Source: Salegentibacter sp. Hel_I_6
GTDB taxonomy: Bacteria > Bacteroidota > Bacteroidia > Flavobacteriales > Flavobacteriaceae
Length of the DNA stretch: 64,000 bases
Reading direction: 5' to 3'
Assembly: GCF_000745315.1 (NCBI RefSeq)
Contig: NZ_JQNQ01000001.1
Coordinates: 1,860,001 to 1,924,000, forward strand
Each line of letters begins with the position of its first letter. The stretch's first letter is position 1. Positions 1-8,312 of this stretch are shown piece after piece. Both the position numbers and the translations under genes were made by a program. The notes under the pieces were generated by a model. It made no database searches. It saw only the letters and a program-made list of their open reading frames with translations, and was not told the DNA's origin.

Positions 1-431
1 TAATAGCCGGGAGTTGCAACTTCATCCTTTTTATCGAATCTGGAGCGATAACCTTCATCTGGATTTTCTAACGAACCAGGAACTGTTTGCAATTCCCCAG
101 TTGTGGCGGTGAAGAGAAAGCCTCCGATTTGAAATTCATGTAAATTGGCGAAACCTTCTATACTGTTATGCCGTGAATCATAACCTACTGCTTCCCAACC
201 GCTTTCATTTCCGTAACTTCCATTGGTAGAGGGACCTAGTTTTGCTAAACCAAATGGAACGGCTCCCGGCGTATAAAAGAACCAACGGCTATGTGCTGTA
301 CCAATATTGGGATCAACGTAATCTAAGACTGATTCCTCTTCAGATTCAGATACGTTTTCCGGTTTTTCCGAAGGTGCTCCACAGGAACGTAAAAGACATA
401 AAATTGCAGAACAGATAACAAATTTATTCAT
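1..431 (-). CDS. GH92 family alpha-mannosidase lipoprotein, N-terminal part
   Basis: Only the first ~143 residues are present; the gene runs off the left edge. The start is ATG at 431. The N-terminus has a short hydrophobic segment ending in a lipobox-like LLRSC, so it is probably a lipoprotein exported to the envelope. The mature part has the GH92 opening signature: VDPNIGTAHSRWFFYTPGAVPFG-type, then a GYD/E..GF..LH stretch (DSRHNSIEGFANLHEFQ). GH92 enzymes are calcium-dependent exo-acting alpha-mannosidases that trim N-glycans and mannans. It lies 10 bp upstream of the MFS gene on the same strand... reading order on the minus strand is MFS first, then GH92, so it is the downstream gene of that operon. 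Family assignment is from recognised N-terminal motifs only. Confidence 0.8.
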   Translation of the reverse strand, partial: MNKFVICSAILCLLRSCGAPSEKPENVSESEEESVLDYVDPNIGTAHSRWFFYTPGAVPFGLAKLGPSTNGSYGNESGWEAVGYDSRHNSIEGFANLHEFQIGGFLFTATTGELQTVPGSLENPDEGYRSRFDKKDEVATPGY

Positions 432-441
432 AATTTAAAGT

Positions 442-1584
442 TTAAAATTTTTTAAATAAATAATAAGAGAGAAAAACGTATAGAGCACAAACCAAAAGAA
501 CCACGAAACTTAAGGATATTCCTGCCGCCTTATTAACAAGACCCATAAGTGGTGGGATAACCGCTCCTCCTACAACAGCCATAATCATCAAGCCAGAAAT
601 CTCATTGGCTCGTTGTGGCAACCTATCAATAGTGAGCGAGAAAATAAGTGGAAAAAGATTTCCTGAACTAAGACCGATTGAAAATATGAGGATAAGTGCT
701 AAGGTGGAAGTGGATGCAAAAATCAAAAGACCTATACAAAAAACCGTACTAAGGGAGGTCCAAAAGAGAAACTTTAGATTATCTACTTTCACCAGGACTA
801 AAGCCCCAAGAAAACGACTTATCATTAACGCCAGGAAATATATACTTATTCCTAAGGATGCCCTCTCCAATCCAACATTGAATTTTTGAATCAATAAATT
901 CTGAATACTTGTATTCATTCCAACATCAAGTCCAACAATAAGAAAAATAGCAATAACCATTGAAGTTACAAGAGGGCTTCTTAAAAGCCCAATACTTGTT
1001 TTGAAAGAGGCTTTACAAGATGGTTTGGTTTCCTCTATGGACGTTAAGGCAAGCCAACCGCCAGAAACAATTGAAATGAATCCATAGATTAAAAACACGA
1101 ACTTCCAGTCTCCATAGGACGCCACCATAAAGGTCACTAACAAAGGTCCTACCAGGGAACTTAAGGCTTTTATAAATTGAGACAAGCTCATGAAGCTGGA
1201 AAATCTGCTTCTGTGTACTACGTCTTGTAAAAGGGGATTTGAGGAAACCTGAATTATTGTATTCCCTATACCCAAAAGCAGAAAACATAATAACAAGCTT
1301 GGATAACTGTAATATACAAAAGGAGTAAACATACCCATTGCAGTAATGAAAATTCCAGCTAAAAGAATTTTTCTTTTTCCCAGGTTATTTTGAAGTATTC
1401 CAACAGGTATAGAGAGTATAAAGAACCAAATAAAAACCATAGATGGAATTAGCTGAGCTAATTCAGGTGAAAGATTAAAATCCCTTTGCGCATATCCCGT
1501 AGAAACCCCTACTATATCGACAAACCCCATAACAATATACGCTAATAGGACAGGTAATATTTTATTGATTTTCGGTGACAACAT
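442..1584 (-). CDS. MFS sugar transporter, FucP/GluP-like
   Basis: A 380-residue polytopic inner-membrane protein with about 12 hydrophobic segments. The stretches GNTIIQVSSNPLL (around residue 107) and MIMAVVGGAVIPPLMG (around residue 333) match the signatures of the FucP/GluP (fucose/glucose/galactose:H+ symporter) branch of the major facilitator superfamily. It sits between a ROK protein (7 bp upstream) and a GH92 mannosidase (10 bp downstream), so import of mannose, GlcNAc or another N-glycan-derived sugar is the likely role. Substrate is inferred from context only. It is slightly shorter than the usual ~420 residues but both end signatures are present. Confidence 0.85.
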   Translation of the reverse strand: MLSPKINKILPVLLAYIVMGFVDIVGVSTGYAQRDFNLSPELAQLIPSMVFIWFFILSIPVGILQNNLGKRKILLAGIFITAMGMFTPFVYYSYPSLLLCFLLLGIGNTIIQVSSNPLLQDVVHRSRFSSFMSLSQFIKALSSLVGPLLVTFMVASYGDWKFVFLIYGFISIVSGGWLALTSIEETKPSCKASFKTSIGLLRSPLVTSMVIAIFLIVGLDVGMNTSIQNLLIQKFNVGLERASLGISIYFLALMISRFLGALVLVKVDNLKFLFWTSLSTVFCIGLLIFASTSTLALILIFSIGLSSGNLFPLIFSLTIDRLPQRANEISGLMIMAVVGGAVIPPLMGLVNKAAGISLSFVVLLVCALYVFLSYYLFKKF

Positions 1585-1591
1585 AATGCAA

Positions 1592-2500
1592 TTACATTAA
1601 TTTTAAGCATGGTTTTAAATCCTCGTAATAAATATCGTCCAAGAGCAATGCACTTCCGATTATAGCAGCTTCCTCCCCGAAATTAGAAACGCAAACCTTA
1701 ACCTCCGGCAACTCTAGCAGAAGCTCCTCTTCAAAGTGAGCAAAAGCCTTGGCGATATTTCCGCCTAATACTATTATACTACTTTCAAAATCTACTATAT
1801 ATGGTTTTAAAAATTTACCTAGTTCAGTTCCAAAACACTGAAATACCTTTTTAGCATTTCGATCCCGTGCTGATCTCTCATATAATTCTTTTACATTCAT
1901 AACCTCCCTGCCAGAGAGTTCTTTGTATTTTTTTATTATACCACGAGTCGAGAAAAGATCATCGGCCAAGTGTCCCTCGTGCCATTTATCGTATAAAAAC
2001 CCTCCCTGGGGTACATTTTTCCCATCCATTATTGGCTGACCATTAACTAAAAAAGAAGATCCGAATCCAGTTCCTAGTGTAATTGCTATTGAGCGTTTAT
2101 GATTCGTTGCTTGACCAATAAGGGCCTCTGTAATAGAAAAAGCCGTAGCATCATTAATGAATCTAATTTCAGAAGGCTCTATGTGTAAGCTTTTGGCAAG
2201 CTCCAGTCGAATATTTACTCTATATAAAGATTCGAACTTGTCCACTTTTGATATTAAGCTTATTCCTTCAAAATAGTCAAATGGCCCTGGCATTGCTAGT
2301 CCCACACCTTTAATTGGCACCTGGGCCAACTCAATTGTTTTCGAAATAGTATAAATCCAAATCTTAAGAATTTCTTCTTTAGAAGCTTTTGTATCTACTT
2401 TAGAGTGCACCAAAGTTTTACTATTTAACTTATTGTTGGAATGTTCATACATACAACTGGTAATGTGACTACCTCCAATATCTACCCCAATGCTATACAT
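1592..2500 (-). CDS. ROK family protein (putative sugar kinase)
   Basis: A 302-residue protein with the ASKHA-type phosphate loop GVDIGGSH near residue 5, a second loop LGTGFGSSF near residue 142 and the adenosine-side ILGGNI near residue 245, all typical of ROK proteins (glucokinase, N-acetylglucosamine or mannose kinases, and some regulators). The cysteine zinc motif (CxCGxxGC) normally found after the second loop is absent; the equivalent region reads GGFLYDKWHEGHLADD. It has no N-terminal HTH, so it is more likely a kinase than a repressor. Its start overlaps the stop of the GntR gene by one base (TAATG), implying translational coupling. Likely phosphorylates the sugar imported by the neighbouring MFS protein; substrate unknown. 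Confidence 0.8.
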   Translation of the reverse strand: MYSIGVDIGGSHITSCMYEHSNNKLNSKTLVHSKVDTKASKEEILKIWIYTISKTIELAQVPIKGVGLAMPGPFDYFEGISLISKVDKFESLYRVNIRLELAKSLHIEPSEIRFINDATAFSITEALIGQATNHKRSIAITLGTGFGSSFLVNGQPIMDGKNVPQGGFLYDKWHEGHLADDLFSTRGIIKKYKELSGREVMNVKELYERSARDRNAKKVFQCFGTELGKFLKPYIVDFESSIIVLGGNIAKAFAHFEEELLLELPEVKVCVSNFGEEAAIIGSALLLDDIYYEDLKPCLKLM

Positions 2501-3222
2501 TATCTTCTAATTTCTATTGAGTAAGTAAATCTATCATTTCTATAATAACCTATGTTGTATTCAAGAGGCCGATCCCCGGGGTCGGAAACAAATCTTTCCC
2601 TTATTAAAATAGGTTCATTAGCATCTATCTCTAGTATTTTGGCAAATTTCCCAGCCTTTCCAGCTTTTATCTTTTCTTTTGATACAGCAGGAACTGAATG
2701 ATAGTCTTCTTCCAAAATTTCATAGAGTGGTCTCTGAAAATCCTCATTTCCTGTTAAACCTATCCTGGGTTGAAAATAACTTTCAAAATATACAAGAGGT
2801 TTATCGCTTCCTTTTAACCTTGATAATTTTAGAATTTTTGTAGAGATATCTACATTAAGAAAATTGGCTACTACCTCATCAACAAGAACCCACTCAACAT
2901 TGAGTTTTAAATTTTTAAATGGTATTCCTTTCGAATTCATTTCTTGGGTAAAGCTGTGCCATTCGCCTAAATTAGTAGTGATGCTATTGGAAGCAACCTT
3001 TGTACCTACTCCTTTTTTTCTTACGATTAAACCTTCATTATGAAGTTTATTAGCAGCTTGTCTAACGGTGTTTCTTGAAACACCTAACCTTTTAGCAAGC
3101 TCAACTTCCTGAGGTAAGAAGGCTCCATTTTTAAATTCCGGGATCTCTATTAAAGATCTCAGAAGTCCCTCAACCTGGCGGTGTAAGGGTATAGGGCTTT
3201 TATGATCAACTTTTAATTCCAA
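2500..3222 (-). CDS. GntR family (HutC/UTRA) transcriptional regulator
   Basis: A 240-residue regulator. Residues ~8-75 form the GntR winged helix: IPLHRQVEGLLRSLI...LPQEVELAKRLGVSRNTVRQAANKL, then EGLIVRKKGVGTKV. Residues ~90-235 resemble the UTRA effector domain (LKLSRLKGSDKPLVYFESYF; YYRNDRFTYSIEI end). UTRA regulators usually sense a phosphorylated or free sugar and repress an adjacent catabolic operon. It is the first gene of a minus-strand operon GntR-ROK-MFS-GH92, so it probably controls this operon and perhaps the divergent-spaced asparaginase/CutC genes upstream. No operator was identified with confidence. Confidence 0.85.
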   Translation of the reverse strand: MELKVDHKSPIPLHRQVEGLLRSLIEIPEFKNGAFLPQEVELAKRLGVSRNTVRQAANKLHNEGLIVRKKGVGTKVASNSITTNLGEWHSFTQEMNSKGIPFKNLKLNVEWVLVDEVVANFLNVDISTKILKLSRLKGSDKPLVYFESYFQPRIGLTGNEDFQRPLYEILEEDYHSVPAVSKEKIKAGKAGKFAKILEIDANEPILIRERFVSDPGDRPLEYNIGYYRNDRFTYSIEIRR

Positions 3223-3354
3223 TAGCTTTGTTCCTTTGTATGGACAAGGTGCTAATTTAGATAAAAATATGGAAACAAAAAAACTCTGATCTATTCCGAA
3301 TTTATACTGTTTAAGTTAATTTAAAAATGAAATTTTCAACGATTCCTAAACTAA

Positions 3355-4326
3355 TTACAAAAAAGAATCACTTTGAATATTTTTATTTTCACCATTGCTA
3401 TTCACAACATAACTAAACCCTGGATGAATGCAATAGGAACCTACTTCTCCCTGTTTATTTAAAGCCAATAATGCCACCTGAAAACCCTTGTATTCAGGAT
3501 TTTTTTCCACTATTCTTTCAATAGCGATTTTACAAGCTTCCTGCGGTGTTTTTCCCTGTCGCATTAATTCTACCACTAAAAAACTGCTTACATTTTTTAA
3601 AATTTCTTCTCCCATACCCGTAGCTACAGCTCCGCCTATTTCATTATCTAAAAATAAACCAGAGCCAATAATTGGAGAATCCCCCACTCTTCCCTGCATT
3701 TTATATGCTAAACCTGAAGTAGTACATGCCCCGGCAACATCACCTGTTTTATCTATGGCCAACATCCCGATAGTGTCGTGGTTTTCAATATTGATTATTG
3801 GCATATAGTCCTTCTCTTCCAACCATTTTTTCCATTCTTTTTCTGAATTCTCAGTCAGAAGATTTTTTGGTTTAAATCCGTTTTGAATGGCAAAGTTATA
3901 GGCGCCCTCTCCTACCAACATTACGTGCGGGGTTTCTTCCATCACTTTACGAGCGACTGCTACAGGATGCTCTATATTCTTAAGGTAAGCCACACTTCCG
4001 CAATTTCCATCTGGAGCCATAATGCACGCATCTAAAGTCACTTCTCCTTCCCTGTCTGGAGCCCCACCATTCCCAACTGTAGTATTATCTAAGTTAGCTT
4101 CTTCAATCATCACTCCTTGTTGAACAGCCTCCAGGGCAGATTTACCTTCAGCAAGTAATTCTCCGGACTTTTTTCCGGCTTCATGGAAATTCCAGGTCGT
4201 AATAGAAACAGGAATTTGAGCAGGTATCATTTTCTCATCAGGAAGGCTAAAAGATAAATTACTACTAACCAGCGGTAAACCCACACCTGCTATCCCAACC
4301 TTTCTAAGAAAATTTCTTCGTTTCAT
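3355..4326 (-). CDS. N4-(beta-N-acetylglucosaminyl)-L-asparaginase (aspartylglucosaminidase)
   Basis: A 323-residue Ntn-hydrolase. The N-terminus KRRNFLRKVGIAGVG followed by a hydrophobic stretch is a Tat-type signal, so it is exported folded. The autocleavage/nucleophile motif HDTIGM places Thr185 as the new N-terminal nucleophile of the beta chain; GNGGAPDREGEVTLDACIM (residues ~86-104) and the VGDSPIIGSGLFLDNEIGGAVATGMGE-type substrate region (the residues around 214-240) are characteristic. The enzyme cleaves GlcNAc-Asn, the linkage left after N-glycan degradation, which fits the GH92 mannosidase and sugar genes next door. Same strand as CutC and GntR, with 132 bp to the GntR gene. Confidence 0.9.
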   Translation of the reverse strand: MKRRNFLRKVGIAGVGLPLVSSNLSFSLPDEKMIPAQIPVSITTWNFHEAGKKSGELLAEGKSALEAVQQGVMIEEANLDNTTVGNGGAPDREGEVTLDACIMAPDGNCGSVAYLKNIEHPVAVARKVMEETPHVMLVGEGAYNFAIQNGFKPKNLLTENSEKEWKKWLEEKDYMPIINIENHDTIGMLAIDKTGDVAGACTTSGLAYKMQGRVGDSPIIGSGLFLDNEIGGAVATGMGEEILKNVSSFLVVELMRQGKTPQEACKIAIERIVEKNPEYKGFQVALLALNKQGEVGSYCIHPGFSYVVNSNGENKNIQSDSFL

Positions 4327-4506
4327 AATTATAGAAAATTAAGTTTATCTGTTTAATTAAACCACAAGACTATTCAAATTAAATATAGATTGTGGGACCC
4401 TTACCGCAAAATTATCATTATCCACTTCACTTTAGCTTTGAATATTCTGTTCTATCTGTGAATTAAAATACATCATTTATTAATTAAGTTTGCCTACAAT
4501 TTGTTT

Positions 4507-5121
4507 TCAGTGATAAGCAGAGGCTCCTAATAGGTTATGTATTTCTGAAATATTCCCGGAAGTAATTTTACCGGCCGGCATTATTGCAATAGTAGTTGTT
4601 GAGGTTTTTATCATCTCTTTTAAAACGCCAGCACCTTCAAATGCCGTTTTAGCCCCGCCGGAGGTAAGTATGGTTGATATCCCTTTAATCACTGTTAAGT
4701 CTTCGAGGGCTTTTAATAGATCAGGAGTATCATCTATAGCTTTATGTATCACTACATTTAAAGGAAACGCCAGCTTGATTAACATCGAGATTATCTCAAG
4801 GTCTAAAGTTTTATCTGCCTTTAAAACTCCAAAAACAACTCCCTCTACTCCCAGGTTTTTACAGGTAATAATTGCTCTTTTCATCTCAGTTATTTCCTTT
4901 TCAGAATACAAAAAGTCACCGGCACGGGGCCGAATCATTACCCGCACAGGAATATGTAATTCTTGTACTACCTTCAGGATTAAATCTTTTGATGGTGTTA
5001 ATCCCTCAAGATGTAAATCGGCGCAAAGTTCTATACGATCTGCCCCTTTCTTTTCCGCAGCAATTGCCTGTGCCAGAGTTTCAACACAAGCTTCTTTGAG
5101 ATAAAATTTATTAGGTGACAT
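4507..5121 (-). CDS. cutC: CutC family protein, C-terminally short
   Basis: A 204-residue TIM-barrel-type protein recognised from EACVETLAQAIAAEKKGADRIELCADL at the N-terminus, MIRPRAGDFLYSEKE and GVEGVVFGVLK. CutC was named for copper homeostasis but its biochemical role is uncertain; in Bacteroidota it often sits in glycan-use loci. Family members are usually about 240-250 residues: here the protein stops directly after the conserved GASAYH stretch, so the C-terminal tail (roughly 40 residues in the E. coli protein) is missing. This could be a natural short form or a truncation. It lies 180 bp upstream of the asparaginase gene on the same strand. Confidence 0.8.
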   Translation of the reverse strand: MSPNKFYLKEACVETLAQAIAAEKKGADRIELCADLHLEGLTPSKDLILKVVQELHIPVRVMIRPRAGDFLYSEKEITEMKRAIITCKNLGVEGVVFGVLKADKTLDLEIISMLIKLAFPLNVVIHKAIDDTPDLLKALEDLTVIKGISTILTSGGAKTAFEGAGVLKEMIKTSTTTIAIMPAGKITSGNISEIHNLLGASAYH

Positions 5122-5268
5122 CTCAAGATTAATTTAGAAGTTTTAAACCTACATAATTATATTTTCCCGGAAATAATTCCATTACTTCGGTAAGTCCTAT
5201 TAGGTTCGTTACTTAAAAATCCAATCCGCTTCCATACATAAGCCTACAATTTCAAATCGACAAATAGG

Positions 5269-6384
5269 CTAATCTTCTTTAGATGCCTTTATAGCTTCAA
5301 GTTTCTCTGGAGTAAATGCACCACCATCAAAAAATGCTACTCCTTTTGCGCCGTTTTCCCGGGCATAATTAATTGCTTCTTTTAATTCCTCTACATTCAA
5401 TTCGGGAAGGTAAATACCTGTATGTAATTCGGTATCCGTGCCTTTTAAATCTACAACACCCTGCCCTGTTGCAAAGCCAATCCAATCGATTTCTTCGTTA
5501 TAAAAATTTTGATAAATCATTGGTAAAACCATATCCACATTCCATTTATCCCAACGCTGGCGAACCATATGGTCGGCCATTTCTGGATAAGGGAAAACAG
5601 CAGCCGTTAAATACTTTCCATTATTATGGGCTATTTCATACGCTTCATCAACAATTGCCTTTACTTTATTCAGGCGGAATTGCTTCCATTCCATATCGAT
5701 AGCCGGGTTATTAAAATCATTCGGATTTTTATGATGTTCTTTTTCAAATTCAGCTGTACAAACCTCGCAATAGCAAAAGTCGAATTCGGGAAGTTCTTCG
5801 TTTTGTTCTAAACCATATTTTGGCAGTAAACCGATAGGAAGAAAAATATCGGAATACCTAATGTAATCCAGGTGCACACTTTCTACTCCTTTTACTTTAG
5901 CTAAACCTTCTACCAGACTTAAAATATGTTGTTTGGATTCTTCACGAGTTGGGCAAAGCCATTTGTAGTAATCTACATATGGTGGCTCGTTATAGGTTGA
6001 TCTACCATCCCTACTCACTGCATACCATTCCGGGTATTTTTCAGCTTCCTTATCACCTGGGCGGTTTACGGTAAATATCCATGCGTGCACTTCTAAACCT
6101 TCCTCTGCAGCTAGAAGGGCTAACTCTGAAAGCAATTGAACGTCGGCTTCAGTATTGATCAAAACCGCATCTATCCCGTGTTCTTTATATTTCTTAAATT
6201 CTGCTGAATATTCTTTATCCAATTTTTCGGGGCTGGCTGTTATCCAGGTCCAATACTTAAAGTCTTTATTTGAATGGTTGGGTGTTTCTTCAGATTTTTC
6301 TGTTGTAGCTAAATCGTTTTCAGCAGAAGAATTTCCACAAGATGTAACTACACACGCCAATAATAAATAATAGATATACTTCAT
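5269..6384 (-). CDS. Glycosyl-hydrolase-like (GHL10-type) lipoprotein
   Basis: A 371-residue protein. It begins with a lipoprotein signal (LLLACVVTSCGNSS, lipobox TSC). The rest looks like a TIM barrel of the glycosyl hydrolase-like GHL10/DUF4015 type: YWTWITASPEKLDKE, the loop HGIDAVLINTEAD, EGLEVHAWIFTVNRP, CPTREESKQHILSLVEGL, then VESVHLDYIRYSD (a conserved HLDYIRY strand) and a late MVLPMIYQNFY strand. Substrate cannot be read from sequence. It lies 19 bp downstream of the CBM9-type gene on the same strand and close to the N-glycan genes, so it probably acts on the same polysaccharide at the cell surface. Confidence 0.7.
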   Translation of the reverse strand: MKYIYYLLLACVVTSCGNSSAENDLATTEKSEETPNHSNKDFKYWTWITASPEKLDKEYSAEFKKYKEHGIDAVLINTEADVQLLSELALLAAEEGLEVHAWIFTVNRPGDKEAEKYPEWYAVSRDGRSTYNEPPYVDYYKWLCPTREESKQHILSLVEGLAKVKGVESVHLDYIRYSDIFLPIGLLPKYGLEQNEELPEFDFCYCEVCTAEFEKEHHKNPNDFNNPAIDMEWKQFRLNKVKAIVDEAYEIAHNNGKYLTAAVFPYPEMADHMVRQRWDKWNVDMVLPMIYQNFYNEEIDWIGFATGQGVVDLKGTDTELHTGIYLPELNVEELKEAINYARENGAKGVAFFDGGAFTPEKLEAIKASKED

Positions 6385-6403
6385 TTTTTTAAATTTATAT
6401 CGG

Positions 6404-7477
6404 TTAGTTTTTTTGTTTTAAAAAATCACCATCATCTTTAATCAAAAGTCTATCTCCTGTAAAAGGGCTTTTCACCCAAATATTCCAGCCTGTTTTGTGA
6501 ACTTCTAATTTAGGCTGAAGCTTATTTCCTTCAACATTAATAGTTTCCCCATTAATAGCTGATAGTTTCTTCGCCCAATTTCCATTTTTCTCTTTATAAG
6601 CTTTTTGAGCACGATAAAGCCTGTATAATTCCCATTTTATATTCTCATCCATAGGAATATTGAATTCCTCTTCTTCCCCAGGAGCTTTCTCTGAAAAATA
6701 AACATAACCCCAGTGTTCGGGCTCATGCATATTAATAACACCTTGTGGTGACCACACCCAGTTATATTCGTGCTTAAATTCGCCATTTTCATCTTTTGCC
6801 CGGGAGTAAGAACTATTATTCAGATCAAAATCCCAGTTTACCCGTGAAAAATTGATTCGCCAGAATTCCCCCTTTGGAATCTCATTATGAGTATTGGCTT
6901 CCTTTAAAACCTCCCAGGGAATCGCCACCTCCACACTCCAGAATTCATCTTCATCAGAAGCATCATTTAATGTTCCTTCAATAAAAACTTCAGATTTTAA
7001 GCCTTGAATATCCCAACTATCAACAATTGGCGCAGGCTCCCGGTAAGGCTTTACGATAAATAAATCCCAAACGGTATTTAGGGCATTCATCTCAAACTCA
7101 TAATAATTATGGGTATCGCCATCAGGGTCAATAAAGATTTCAATATCATTATTATAATATATTACGGTGTCACGCTGTTTCAAACTTGCCCAAATATGCG
7201 GTTCTTCCATTTTGGCATAAAAGTAAAGATAGTCCTCATCCCACAGCATTTTCATATTGGTTTGATAGGTAGGAGTTTTTTCTCCTGCAATATCTATGAA
7301 ATCCTGACTTTTAGGTGCGCTTTTCCAGGTTGCCTCTTCAGCTTTACCATCAATAATTATTTTCTCTGAAGTTTTATGGGCTACATAATAACGCGGAGCC
7401 TTTTCACTTTGAGCATATATTTGAAGCTGAAGAAAGAAGCTAATTATTACAATAAAGAATAGATATCGTCTCATCAT
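6404..7477 (-). CDS. CBM9-like carbohydrate-binding exported protein
   Basis: A 357-residue protein with a Sec signal peptide (RRYLFFIVIISFFLQLQIYAQ). The body matches the CBM9-like fold seen in many Bacteroidota glycan loci: KIIIDGKAEEATWKSAPKSQDF, MLWDEDYLYFYAKMEEPHIWA, NNDIEIFIDPDGDTHNYYEFE, FWSVEVAIPWEVL and FWRINFSRVNWD. Such domains bind sugar chain ends; the C-terminal ~100 residues are unassigned. The start ATG (7477) overlaps the stop of a decayed GH130 gene (finding below), showing that the two were once translationally coupled. The GHL10-like gene follows 19 bp downstream. Confidence 0.75.
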   Translation of the reverse strand: MMRRYLFFIVIISFFLQLQIYAQSEKAPRYYVAHKTSEKIIIDGKAEEATWKSAPKSQDFIDIAGEKTPTYQTNMKMLWDEDYLYFYAKMEEPHIWASLKQRDTVIYYNNDIEIFIDPDGDTHNYYEFEMNALNTVWDLFIVKPYREPAPIVDSWDIQGLKSEVFIEGTLNDASDEDEFWSVEVAIPWEVLKEANTHNEIPKGEFWRINFSRVNWDFDLNNSSYSRAKDENGEFKHEYNWVWSPQGVINMHEPEHWGYVYFSEKAPGEEEEFNIPMDENIKWELYRLYRAQKAYKEKNGNWAKKLSAINGETINVEGNKLQPKLEVHKTGWNIWVKSPFTGDRLLIKDDGDFLKQKN

Positions 7478-7634
7478 AAGCTGTTGTTTTTCGCAAAATC
7501 AATAATCTCGGCTAACCTCTCCAAAAGCCATTGCGGTTACCGTATTTGCGGCGCCATAATAAAGGCTAATTTATCTTCTTTTTTATAAATGTACCGCCGC
7601 ACAAGGAAAAAATCACATTAGGTACATCTCCCAT
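7474..7634 (-). pseudogene. GH130 glycoside phosphorylase, C-terminal remnant
   Basis: Reading the minus strand from 7634 gives MGDVPNVIFSLCGGTFIKK, the well-known GDVPNV(I/V)F..G block of GH130 mannan/mannoside phosphorylases. After a frame change comes YGAANTVTAMAFGEV, equivalent to the GH130 YYGAAD block, and after another change AEIIDFAKNNSL followed by TGA. At least two frameshifts separate these pieces and nothing recognisable precedes them. The final TGA overlaps the CBM9 gene's ATG, so this was the upstream gene of that operon. GH130 enzymes split beta-mannosides with phosphate, consistent with an N-glycan locus. The assignment rests on motif memory, not a search. Confidence 0.7.
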
Positions 7635-7760
7635 GAGTCATATAATTTGCAGGAGACATTAATTAAGTTAGTTAGTAACTTATATTTATAACCGTTACAA
7701 CTCAAAAACAACTATGCCTTTCCAAGAAAGAAAGGGCACACGCTATTAATCAAAAAAAAT

Positions 7761-7845
7761 CTAAAATTGAAATTCGTACTGAATTTTGAGACCAAAGGCC
7801 AGAGTTCGGACTTCATCTATATATGGTTTTGAATCCATATCTGAC
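7761..7845 (-). pseudogene. Outer-membrane beta-barrel protein, C-terminal remnant
   Basis: The minus strand ending at a TAG (7761-7763) translates to DEVRTLAFGLKIQYEFQF and stop, with RRSDMDSKPYI before it. This closely matches the last residues of the intact barrel protein encoded at 26461-27351 (DEVRSFAFGLKVQYAFQF). The rest of the barrel gene is missing: upstream sequence runs straight into the broken AbiEii gene. It is therefore a tail fragment left by a deletion or insertion joint. Confidence 0.7.
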
Positions 7846-8279
7846 CTCCTCCCAAAAATCTTTCTTACCACCGCCACGTAGTACCACATCTACCTTCATA
7901 GCTATAATCACTTAAAGGCTAGCCATACGTATCGAATGCACAACAATTGGTGGTTCAATAAAGCTATCGGTATAGAAAACATCCATTTTAATAGCATTTT
8001 CAGGATTTTCTCCGATAAAATATGACTTTCCAATTGCTGGTTCCATTTTCAAATAATCTACATAGGAAAAAGTCTTTTCCAATTAGACAGTTAGCCCTAA
8101 AATCAATAGCACCATACTCCGCATCACTAAAAAGATCAATATCAATAGATTCACGATGTCCTATCTGCAAGCTAAGAGCAGTACCCCCCAACTAATCGGA
8201 ACTCTTCAAATTCCTTTGCAGTCATTAGTTGATTCAAACACTCTCGGAGTAATAGATTTACAGTGTTATAATGAAGCAT
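7840..8279 (-). pseudogene. AbiEii/AbiGii-type nucleotidyltransferase toxin, broken
   Basis: From ATG at 8279 the reading is MLHYNTVNLLLRECLNQLM...EEFRLVGG; then a run of six G (one more than needed) shifts frame into TALSLQIGHRESIDIDLFSD, the GGTAL..Q.GHR.S.DIDLF nucleotidyltransferase core. A second frameshift near the T-run at about 8070 leads to SYVDYLKMEPAIGKSYFIG and IKMDVFYTDSFIEPP, then IRMASL followed by an in-frame TAA, and AMKVDVVLRGGGKKDFWE where the family C-terminal block would be. Three lesions plus a missing end make it non-functional. It lies 33 bp downstream of an intact HigA-like antitoxin gene and was its toxin partner. Confidence 0.75.
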
Positions 8280-8312
8280 ACTCATTTATTATTTTGAGGA
8301 AATTTTATAAGG

